Part shown: piece by piece, positions 55,646-64,000 of the stretch | Position numbering within the stretch: position 1 is the first letter of the stretch | Layout of the letters: each line of letters starts with the position of its first letter | NCBI GenBank assembly: GCA_018398585.1 | Contig: JAGTTD010000008.1 | Coordinates: 8,506,501-8,570,500, forward strand | DNA: 64,000 bases | Direction of reading: 5' to 3' | DNA from: Simmondsia chinensis | Lineage: Eukaryota; Streptophyta; Magnoliopsida; Caryophyllales; Simmondsiaceae | Notes under the pieces: model-generated | The model's input: only the letters and a program-made list of their open reading frames with translations | The model's database searches: none | What the model was told of the DNA's origin: nothing | Position numbers and translations under genes: made by a program

Positions 55646-57329
55646 TTGTCTGAGCATCATGACTTTGATGAACATGTTGTGAATGCATTCATGCTAGAGG
55701 AAAACCCCAAAACTTATAAGAAGGCCATGGGAACCATAGATGCTCCTTTTTGGAGAGAGGCCATAAGTAATGATTTAGACTTTATAACGAGCAATAACAC
55801 TTGGCCGTTAGTGGGCCTCCCTAGAGGATGCAAACCCATAGGGTGTAAGTAGGTGTTTAGAAAGAAACTAAGGACAGACGGATCCATAGAAAAGTTTAAG
55901 ACCAAGCTGGTGGCCAAAGAGTACACCCAAAAACAAGGAATAGACTTCTTTGATACTTACTCACCCGTAACTAAGATTGCCACTGTAACAGCCCTGTTAG
56001 CTCTAGCGTCCGTACATAATCTTGTAGTACACCAAATGGATGTTAAAGCCTCATTTTTGAACGGTGACCTTGAGGAAGAAATTTATATGGAACAGCCCAA
56101 GGGGTTTGAGGCTCTTGGTATGGAGCATAAAGTATGTAAACTTGTAAATTGTCTGTATGGACTTAAACAAGCTCCTAAACAATGGCATCAAAATTTTGAT
56201 CATACCTTGGTCACGCATGGTCTAGCTGTAAACAATGGTGATGCTTGCGTGTATTTAAAGCATGTTGATAATGACCGTGTGATTATATGCTTATATGTTG
56301 ATGACGTGCTTATTTTTGGAACGAGCGTGAATGTTGTGAATAATACCACGTCTTTCTTGAGTACATGTTTTGATATGAAAGACCTAGATGAGGCCGATGC
56401 GATACTTGGGGTTACTAGAGCACCTGAGGGTTTGACCTTGAGTCAATCCCCTCACGCGGAGAATATATTGAGAAAGTTTATTTGCTTTGATGACACACCT
56501 GCTAAAACTCCATATGACCCTAGTGTTCATTTGATGAGAAACACAGGAGATAGACTATCACAGGCTAAATACGCTAAGATACGCTAAGATAATTGGCAGG
56601 CAATGTTCTTAATGAACTACACTCATCCCGATATTGCCTATGTCATTAGTAGACTTAGCTGTTACACCCATAACCCTAGTGATGAGCATTGGAGTGCATT
56701 GAAAAAATTGTTAAGGCATCTTAAGGGTAACATGAATTGGGGTTTACACTATAAAAGGTTCCCTGCCGTGTTAGAAGGATATTGTAATGCTAATTGGATG
56801 TCCGATTATGATGTACATTCTACTAGTGCCTATGTATTTATGCTTTGCTAATTGTGCTATTTCATGGAAATCGTGTAAACAAACCCATATTGCTAAATCG
56901 ACCATGAAGTCGAAATTTATGGCTCTTGAGCTGGCATGCATGGAAGCTAAATAGCTAAGGAGTGCCCTAACAGACATTCCATTTTGCGAGAAACCCGTAC
57001 CTTCAGTGTCATTGCACTATGACTCACGAGCAATCATTGGAGTTGCTCAAAGTGAGGTTTATAATGGCAAGCAGAGGCATATTCGCCTCAGGCATGGTGT
57101 GGTGAGAAATTTGATCACGAACAATGTGATCTTACTCAAATTTGTGAGGAGTGAGGCAGATCCTCTTACAAAAGGTATTGCGAGGAAATTGATAAATGAA
57201 ACAACAGAAGGAATGGATCTAAAGCCCCTATGTGTCCCAACCCTAGCGAATACCCGTCTCGGGAGTTACTCTCGATGTTCAATGGGTCAAACAAAGTCAG
57301 AGACCGGGAAATTTGTGAGAGTCACTTGA
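55646..57329 (+). pseudogene. Copia RT-RNase H fragment (isolated)
   Basis: Frames in succession give ISNDLDFITSNNTWPLVGLP, a stop at 55850, then KTKLVAKEYTQKQGIDFFD, MDVKASFLNGDLEEEIYMEQ, NCLYGLKQAPKQWHQNFDH, ICLYVDDVLIFGTS (YVDD intact), [58 protein letters not shown] and FVRSEADPLTKG, ending TGA at 57327-57329. The RT core 55853-56587 is open for 244 codons. RNase H has NANW for NADW and KSKFMAL for EAEFMAL, so two catalytic residues are changed. The family resembles copia A. No LTR, gag or integrase was found near it. Confidence 0.88.
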
Positions 57330-57705
57330 ACCCTTCCCATGTTTGTTGTATGAGTGGCTCTAGGATCCGCTAAATCAGTCATAATGGAGGTTGAGCTTAA
57401 TGCTCTTAATGTCGTCCATAACCCTTTGTGGTAGCGCGGGGCAGCACATATGATGGACACACAGCCACTGCCATGTTGTGAGGTTGAGCCTAAGGCTGCT
57501 AATGATGTCCACATCCTTTTATGGTGGCGCGGGGCAACGCACTTGATGGATTCACCTGCAAGACTGGGGGTAGAAAGTCCTCCTGTTGAGTGTATAGATT
57601 TACTCTCTAGAGCAGTTTTGATACCAGATTTCATATTATTTTGAGGGACCTTTTGAGAACCACATGAAGGGGTTAGGTATGCTCTTCACAATGACTGCTC
57701 ATGAT
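57330..57705 (+). other. Copia 3' tail with a 93-bp tandem duplication
   Basis: GGTTGAGC(T/C)TAA at 57389 and 57482 starts two units sharing GG(T/C)GCGGGGCA and TTGATGGA-like blocks. The tract follows the RNase H stop and may be the 3' untranslated part of the same element; the minus-strand frame at 57287-57634 is only this repeat read backwards. Confidence 0.5.
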
Positions 57706-58295
57706 TAGGGGTATAACGAATTGAATGTTCGATGAACTACTCATACTCAAAATCGATTAGGGCTCGTTTGTGTTCATTATGAGGGCTCGATAGCTTGTTG
57801 AGCCGAGTTCGAGCAGGCTTGCTAAGCTTAACGAGCCGAGTTCAAACAGGAGGGTGCTCCGCTCACTAATGCTCACAAACAGTTTGATAAGGGATCGTTA
57901 AGGGGCCCGATATGAGCTCGTTAAAGGCTCGTTATGAGCTCAATAACAATTGGCATTGGTTTGAAAATGGTTCGATAATGGCTCGATAATGACATAAAAA
58001 GCTCGGCTCGTTAACAAGCTCGACTCGATTGCAAGCTCGGCTCGGTTTTAACTCGATTGGGCTTGATGATGAGCTAGACTCAACTTGGTAACGAGCTCGA
58101 CTCGGCTCGATAAGTTAACGAGCCGAGCCAAGCCGAGCCGGGTATCAAACATATTAAAATCTTATCAAACCGAGTTCGAACAAGGATTAGAAATGCTCGT
58201 TAAGAGCTTGGCTTGAATTCGAGCTCGATAAGCCTTATCGAACTCGAGTTCGAACAAAGGGGTGTTCGGCTCGACTCGGCTTGTTTATACCCCTA
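57706..58295. mobile_element. hAT-like non-autonomous element rich in GAGCTCG motifs
   Basis: The left terminus TAGGGGTATAAC and right terminus TTTATACCCCTA are inverted repeats. The interior consists of many GGCTCGATAA, GAGCCGAG and CTCGTT(A/T) motifs. The flanking octamers do not match well, so a target duplication is unproven. No transposase is present. Confidence 0.6.
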
Positions 58296-58432
58296 CTTAT
58301 TCACTAATGGGTGGTTGTGGGACATGCTTAGTCACCAGGTGTTGTTTCAAGTCCAAAAGACAATAGCATCGTCAAGTGTAGGTCTCACTGCTCAGTAACA
58401 CTTTTTCTTTCCTTCCTTTCTCAAAATTGAAC

Positions 58433-59431
58433 CATGTGAGGGATTATTGGAATTTGACGGGTAGTGTGCTTTAATTTTGAAGTCTTGCAAAAAATCCTCT
58501 ATCCCACATAGAAAATGTAGAGAAGCGTCTATATATCCCCTTGTTATTGTACTTGGTAAAGTATTGCGGAAGTCTCGAGTGGCTTTTGTGAACCACACAC
58601 GCCTGCCCTCGGCCCCGCCTCCACCCCGCCAAGCCGGCCGGCGCGTCGTAGTGTGGTGTGGTGTGGTGTGGTGTGGACTTTTTCTAACCCAGACTTTTAT
58701 TTTTACGACCTTTGTATTTGTTTAAGTCGTCGTAAATAAACTCTTGTTGTTGGATTGAGCCGAGGCCTTTGGCTCGTGCTCGAAGTGTCCTCCTTAATTG
58801 ACATCGAGGGTGCTACCTTGAGGAGTTGTCCATAGTCCAGTCTCGAGGCTCGAGGCTCGAGGCTACAACTCAAGCTCGAGTACACGTTTTAACTACGTCA
58901 AATCCGCACTTTCCATAATTGTTTTTTTTTTTTTTTTTCATAACTGGCCGGATTTTTATGCTCTCATATCCTCCACTTTCCTTGTTTGAGGTGGGTTCTT
59001 TGCCGTGATCTCTTCCTTAACCTACAAGAATTTTGCTCTATAAATACTGTGCCATAGGGTTTTACAAAATACACAATTAACACGGAAATTAATCTTCCTT
59101 CTTCACGGCTTACTTTCTCCATATTTTTGTTATATCCTCTCCTCCATTACTGAGCAAGTTAGGGCATACTCCAACCATCTTTCGGAGCACACTGCTAAGG
59201 TGGGTGCCGTGTTAACCTTAGGGGTCAAGTGCCACTCATCCCATTGTACCTCTGTGGGGGCAAAAACGACTTAGGGCAATGGATTCTCCACAGCGCGGCA
59301 ATTTCTTCGGTCAATTATTTCCCTTCTATTATTTTGTTGAAGTCTTTTCTTCCATCGTTCTTGTAATCTCGAAATCAATTTCATTGTAATAAAATAGTTA
59401 TATTTTGGTCGTTCATTCACCTATTATCCAA
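58433..59431 (+). repeat. Solo LTR, copy B of the repeat at 1-830
   Basis: It starts near TGTGAGGGATTATTGG, contains ATCCCACATAGAAAATGTAG, a fivefold GTGTG(G) run (58653-58675), GGCCGGATTTTT, a CTATAAATA box at 59038, and ends CTATTATCCAACA. Layout and CA end fit an LTR. Neither flank is coding for it and no matching 5-bp duplication was found, so the ends are approximate. Confidence 0.55.
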
Positions 59432-60680
59432 CAAAATGAAGTAGCAAGAATAACAGAAAAGGTTAAACAGCAATATGCACAGAAGCTTCCCATAGTTACT
59501 GATCTAACAATAGTTGCCGAATGAATTACAAAACTAGTTATATATTTTAGAGACTACATTAAGTGCTATATCGCCTAGTATTACCTACGCTGAACACATT
59601 CTTAAAATTTTCAGAGTCTGAGTTGCACATTAAAAAGCCACAGCACTTTCACCACCAATAGCAACTACAAAAAGCCGCTAAATGACAATTGGAATTTTTT
59701 TTCCTTTTTTTCTTAAAGGTAAGGGAAAACCATTAGGTACCCAGTCCATGAATGACTCTACCTAATATATCATCCATCACGGTGGATAATCGATCCTTAA
59801 GGGGGTGGGAAGACCATTCGGCTGAAAAATTAATTATTTTTAAGCCATTACTTCTTGTCCAATCAATTGCTCTGTTTTCTTTCCTACAAGTCAAAGAAAC
59901 ATAAGCATTGTTAATTGTTGCCAGACTAATCGTTTACAATACAAGCAGAGCCAATGTTGTACGATTGGGGGCAAATGCAACCCCCCCACCACCAAAAAAA
60001 AAAAGTTTTGAAATGTTTAAAGCATAAGGCTCTGTTTGGCATATGAAATTAGAACTGAACTGTGGAATTGTAATTCCAATTCCAATTCTAATTGAATTGA
60101 AATTTCATTGTTTGGTTCACCAAAGTAATTGAAGGTCAAAATTATAATTAAATAATGATTCAAATCATCAAGGGTTTTTGGTAAATTGAGTTGGAGTATT
60201 TCGAGTTTTAAATCAACTACAGTAGATTTTGGTCGAAATGATTCACATTGCGTTCAAGTTATTATGGTCGGAAATGATTCACTTTGAGTTCGAGTTATTC
60301 GAGTTTCGAGTCAAATAGGGTTGAGTATCGTGTCAAATCATTTGGTGTCCAAGCTATCTCGAATTTTCAGTTAATCGGCTTAGGCTTTTTAGGATTCAGG
60401 CTAGTTATGATCGGTTTTGAGTTTATTTAGGTCATGTCAAGCTTAAGTAACCTTAATTTTAGGACAATTGAGTTGTGTCATTTCAAATTTCGAGTCATTT
60501 TAGGCTGAGTTTGAGAGGGGTCGGGTCATTTTGGGTAGGGTCATATTAAGTTTTGGGTCAATTGGATCGGGTCATTTCCACTTCAACTCAGCTTGTTTAC
60601 ATTCGATTCAAGTCTATTTGAGTATATCATCATCCCCGGTACGTTGCTAGCTCCCACGAGGCCACAAGTTTCTCAATTTC
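59432..60680. other. Intergenic, low-complexity stretches
   Basis: No gene is seen. Positions 60020-60120 resemble a MITE-like TCTGTTTGGCA segment with ATTCCAATTCC repeats. Positions 60230-60590 are a degenerate array of GGGTCATTT- and TCGAGTTATTCGAG-type motifs typical of decayed plant repeats. Confidence 0.4.
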
Positions 60681-60943
60681 TTGACTCGGGCATCCCCTTT
60701 TCCCTACTCCCTTTCCCATTACCGTCAATCAACTACACCACTAGACCCAGCCTTTCTAGCATCCCACTTCCACCCATCGGCCTACCCTTCACCAGCACTG
60801 GCATCGCCTACAAATACTTCTTCACTTCTCCCTCTTTCTAGTATCTCAAACATAAAAACAATAAATTGAAAAATATAACTAACTATCCTGCCTGGAGAGA
60901 ACAGTTTTATATGCTCTTAGTTGCGCATCAATTAATGGGTTAC

Positions 60944-60959
60944 ATTGACGGTACCCACT
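60944..60959. repeat. SINE target-site duplication, left
   Basis: ATTGACGGTACCCACT is repeated exactly at 61086-61101. Confidence 0.92.
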
Positions 60960-61085
60960 GAAGGGGGACTGGGAAACAGCCTCTCTTCAGGTTAACACCC
61001 TGAAAGGGGAAGGCTGCGTACATCCGCCCCCCCCCCCAGACCCTGCGTAGGTGGGAGCCCTTGAGGCACTAGGTGTGTTCCTTTT
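60960..61085 (+). mobile_element. SINE (Au-like 3' part) inserted in copia E gag
   Basis: The 126-bp insert reads GGGAAACAGCCTCTCTTCAG, AGGCTGCGTACATCC, a C-tract, CAGACCCTGCG, GTGGGAGCCCTTGAGGCACT and ends TTCCTTT; these are the 3' blocks of plant Au-type SINEs. The tRNA-like head is missing, so it is 5' truncated. Perfect 16-bp duplications flank it. Removing it with one duplication restores the gag frame (IDGTHSCPPNY). Confidence 0.92.
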
Positions 61086-61101
61086 ATTGACGGTACCCAC
61101 T
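61086..61101. repeat. SINE target-site duplication, right
   Basis: ATTGACGGTACCCACT, identical to 60944-60959. Confidence 0.92.
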
Positions 61102-61914
61102 CATGCCCCCCAAACTACATAGCATCTCTAAACGAAACAACCACTCCAATCCCGAGTACATAAACTGGATTAGAACAGACCAAAGTCTTCAGTCTTGTAT
61201 TGCTGCCACCTTATCTCGCCCTCTCCTAAATGACACAGTCCACCAACCCACATCAAAAGCCAAGTGGGATGCCCTAGTTAAGCAATTTCGAGACCACTCG
61301 ATGGCCGAGGAATTTGACCTGAGAATTTAGATTGTTAACCTAGGGAAAAAACGCAAAACTATGGAAAACTATCTTTCTGAATTAAAATTCACAGCTGACG
61401 ATTTTGCAGCCATAGATTCCCCCATTTTAAACGAAGAACTTGTTCATCATCCCTTGTCTGGTCTTCCCATCGAGTATGTCGCATTTGGCACCATTACTCG
61501 AATTACCAATCCTACCCCAAATTTTGAAGTCCTGAAAACTGCTCTTTTAAATGAAGAGAGTGCCCAAAGCCGATATCAAGGGCGTTCCTCCTCTGATTCA
61601 CAACATTCTTTAGTTGCTTCAAGTGGGAGTACCTAAGGCTCCAACCCTGGTCGTGGAGGTTGCGGTCAGGGTAACAGGGTCGCAACCATGGCCATTGTGG
61701 TGGACGAGGGGGTCGATCTAGGGGACAATATAATCACCAAAACTCAGGTCCAAACACCCACACTTAAACCGTGCCTCCCAACCCCAATCGAACCAACGGT
61801 TCAGTCACTGGAATTCTAGGACCAGGACCTCTGCACTGTCAAATCTGCAACCAAATAGGTCATGCCGCAATCTCTTATCCACACCGACTTGACCAAGCTG
61901 CCTTCCCGGTCCTT

Positions 61915-62480
61915 TGCCTTCTCTTTGAAGTTTTCAAAATCCTTGTCGAAAACCAATTTTCAACAAAAATAAAAATTTTCCAAGTGAATGGGGTCGTGAA
62001 TTTGATCATCACCGCATCACATCTCTATATCGTAAACAGGGGATTTATTTTCGCCTTTCGTGTCCTGATACCCCACAACAAAATGGGGTGGCTGAACAAA
62101 AGCACAAACACATCATTGAAATGACACGAACGCTTCTTTAACAATCAAGGTCACCTTTTTCTTTTTGGGGCGATGCGGCATGCATTGTATGTTTTATAAT
62201 CAACCGTTTCCCCACTCCCATTCTCCAAAACTCGTCCCCTTTCGAAAAGCTTTTCAAACGTTCACCTGATGGTTCAAGCTTTCGTGTTTTCGGCTGTGCT
62301 TGTTACCCCAACATCACACCTCATGTCCCGCACAAATTGGCTCCACTATCAATCCCATGTATTTTTTTTTAGGTTAAGCCGCACGCTATAAAGGCTACTG
62401 ATGTCTAGATCCCCAAACTGGAAAAATTTACATAAATCGTCACGTTAAGTTCAACGAGTCTAGCTTTCCCTATCCCAAAC
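61915..62480 (+). pseudogene. Copia E integrase (C-terminal half)
   Basis: FKILVENQFSTKIKIFQ is the strand before the second catalytic Asp, which is replaced (QVNGVV for QSDGGG-type sequence). In another frame TPQQNGVAEQKHKHIIEMTR keeps the catalytic Glu, followed by SFWGDAACIVCFIINR and FRVFGCACYPNI. The HHCC domain and first Asp are deleted. Several stops are present. Confidence 0.8.
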
Positions 62481-63035
62481 TCACCACTAGCCCACAACAC
62501 CCAAGCCCCAGGACTACCGCTAATATTGTCAACCTTCCTCTCCCCCTACCCTTAGGACGGGACTCCCTAGGATCGGGAGCCTCACCCAAGCCCGAACCAA
62601 GTCCCACCCGTGACCCGCCCTCAGCTGCTCAGCCTAACCTTCAGCCTCCTCACCCATCAGAACCCCAATCCCTATCTCAACTCCCCTTGCGTCTCCCGCA
62701 CCAATCCTATGTCACCCGAACCCCAACCCAGACCTTACAATTGTCACCTCTAGTGTGTCGTCACCCACCACCAACGAACCCGACCCAACCCAACCCGAGC
62801 TAGCTCACTCCCCCCACTACTATCATACCGAACACCACCCAAGGTGCTCCTTCAATCCCTCTCTCCCCTGTGCTTTTGCAAAACACCGAGGCCACCTCGG
62901 TGCAGATTGACCACACCACTACAAACCCGGCACCTCCTACTAACAATCAACCTATGCAAACTCGATTAAAGACGATATTCGAAAAATAAAATATGCTCTC
63001 TCACTCTCATGCATAACTGTAATACAATAACCCAT
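62481..63035 (+). other. Proline-rich linker between integrase and RT of copia E
   Basis: This C-rich tract (CCCAAGCCC, CACCCATCAG, CCCGACCCAACC) encodes the Pro/Ser/Thr-rich linker usual in copia polyproteins, interrupted by stops. Confidence 0.6.
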
Positions 63036-64000
63036 GTGCTATTCTCAGGCAATTAAGAACACTAAATGGCAAGAAGCCATAGCAAACGAATTCAATGCTC
63101 TAATTCTAAATCATACATGGGACCTTGTGCCATCTCAACCTAACCAAAACATTGTACGAAGTACTTGAAAATATCGAGTAAAGAATCAAGCAGATGGGTC
63201 AGTGGATCATTTTAAAGCCCGTCTTGTTGCTCAAGGTTTTTACCAACGTGAAGACATTGACTTCATGGAAACTTTTCGTCTTGTTGTTAAACCCTCTCCC
63301 ATACGTTCTATTCTCTCCCTTGCCATTACCAACAATTGGAACATAAAACATTAGATGCTAAAAATGTCTGCCTATATGACCATCTTAAAGAGGAAATGTA
63401 GATGCGGCAACCTAAGGGGTTTATTCACCCTAAATATCCCAACCATATATGTGAGTTACGAAAAGCGCTTTACAGTCTTAAACAGGCCACTTGAGCATGG
63501 TTTCGCTGCTTTAGCACCTTTCTTTATAGTCTTGGATTCATTTGTTGCCGTGCTGACCCCTCCCTCTTCCGGAACTCCAAGGACTTCATATGCCTTCTTC
63601 TCTATGTAAATGGCATAATCCTAACCGGTTCCAACCCAAGCTCTCTTGTATCCCTCGTTCGAACTTTATGTACCCAATTTGCCATTAAAGACCTAGGCCT
63701 TCTCCACTACTTCCTTAGTATTGAAGCACTTCGAACAAACCAAGGCCTATTCCGATTACAACACAAGTGCAACACAAGTGCACTATCGATCTCCTCACAA
63801 ACCATAACATGCACAATGCTAAACCCATCAAAACCCCCCTCTCAACATGAACCCATCTATCCCTCACCGATGTGGATCCGCTTCCCAACCCAACTAAGTA
63901 CATAAGCGTTGTTAGCGCACTCCAATATTTAACCATAGCCCGTCCTGATATATGTTTTGCGGTTAATCTTGTCTCCCAGTTTATGTATGCTTCCCAAACC
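63036..64000 (+). pseudogene. Copia E reverse transcriptase, incomplete at window end
   Basis: AIKNTKWQEAIANEFNALI, LNHTWDLVPSQPNQN, a stop, KNQADGSVDHFKARLVAQGF, EDIDFMETFRLVVKPSPIRS, then frame changes with QPKGFIHPKYPNHI-type and LHYFLSIEALRTNQGLFR-type pieces, and finally [20 protein letters not shown] at the edge. The YVDD region reads LYVNGIIL, so catalytic residues are lost. RNase H and the 3' LTR would lie beyond 64000. Confidence 0.82.

Larger units (their letters stand above)
60681..61885 (+). pseudogene. Copia E gag
   Basis: LLPLSSISNIKTIN, a TGA, then NITNYPAWREQFYMLL, QLMGYIDGTH, the SINE insertion, TNWIRTDQSLQSCIAATLS, TSKAKWDALVKQF, MENYLSELKFTADDFAAID and NEELVHHPLSGLPIEYVAF are successive gag motifs. 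Gly/Arg-rich sequence follows, then CQICNQIGHAAISYPHR: a CCHC zinc knuckle with the last Cys replaced by Tyr. Stops occur near 60866, 61330 and 61634. Confidence 0.85.
60681..64000 (+). mobile_element. Decayed Ty1-copia element E, right end beyond the window
   Basis: Gag, a truncated integrase and RT follow on the plus strand with many stops in all of them. Protease and the first half of integrase are missing between about 61885 and 61920. No 5' LTR was recognised upstream. The gag style (TNYPAWREQFYMLL) suggests the Ale/Retrofit group of copia. Confidence 0.8.

Noticed and set aside
57287..57634. 115-codon minus-strand frame at 57287-57634
   Set aside because: It spans the 93-bp tandem duplication and the reverse of the copia RNase H end; no domain is present.

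Overview
The window looks like nuclear DNA of a flowering plant, probably a eudicot. It is AT-rich and built almost entirely of nested transposable elements: Ty1-copia and Ty3-gypsy LTR retrotransposons, a Mutator-like DNA element, TRIM, SINE, MITE and hAT-like pieces. I found no convincing single-copy host gene, no tRNA gene and no intact rRNA gene. Every protein-level recognition below was made by eye from translated motifs.

Layout: 1-830 is a diverged LTR copy whose relative lies at 58433-59431. Positions 1644-12208 form one 10.6-kb Mutator-like element bounded by a perfect 9-bp target-site duplication (AAGTTTGTT). It is a giant fold-back: two arms of about 4.9 and 4.4 kb face each other, each with an 83-bp tandem array and a copy of a captured Ulp1-type (C48) cysteine protease gene. 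The left gene copy can be spliced into an open frame with its catalytic residues; the right copy is broken. Positions 13403-14335 hold a hAT-like element with a MITE inside. Positions 14569-24742 are a minus-strand Athila-like gypsy remnant (TSD GGTAC), split by a 4.3-kb LTR element (19994-24279) without recognisable proteins. A related solo LTR lies at about 25440-26822.

Positions 27321-41018 are a minus-strand copia element whose RT-RNase H gene was split by a second minus-strand copia at 29036-37108 (TSD GTATC). A 5S-rRNA-like segment sits in its right LTR. Positions 41932-52594 are a plus-strand copia that contains an internally deleted small copia (47539-49645, TSD GAGAC), which in turn contains a TRIM (48543-49104, TSD GGTGG). 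Positions 55646-57329 are an isolated copia RT-RNase H fragment. Positions 60681-64000 are a decayed plus-strand copia that runs off the window; its gag carries a SINE with a 16-bp TSD.

How the parts relate: nothing here forms a host pathway. The order of insertion can be read from nesting and TSDs. The most interesting object is the fold-back Mutator-like element. If it is transcribed through, it would give a hairpin RNA several kilobases long, resembling in architecture the maize Mu killer locus. That is an inference from structure only.
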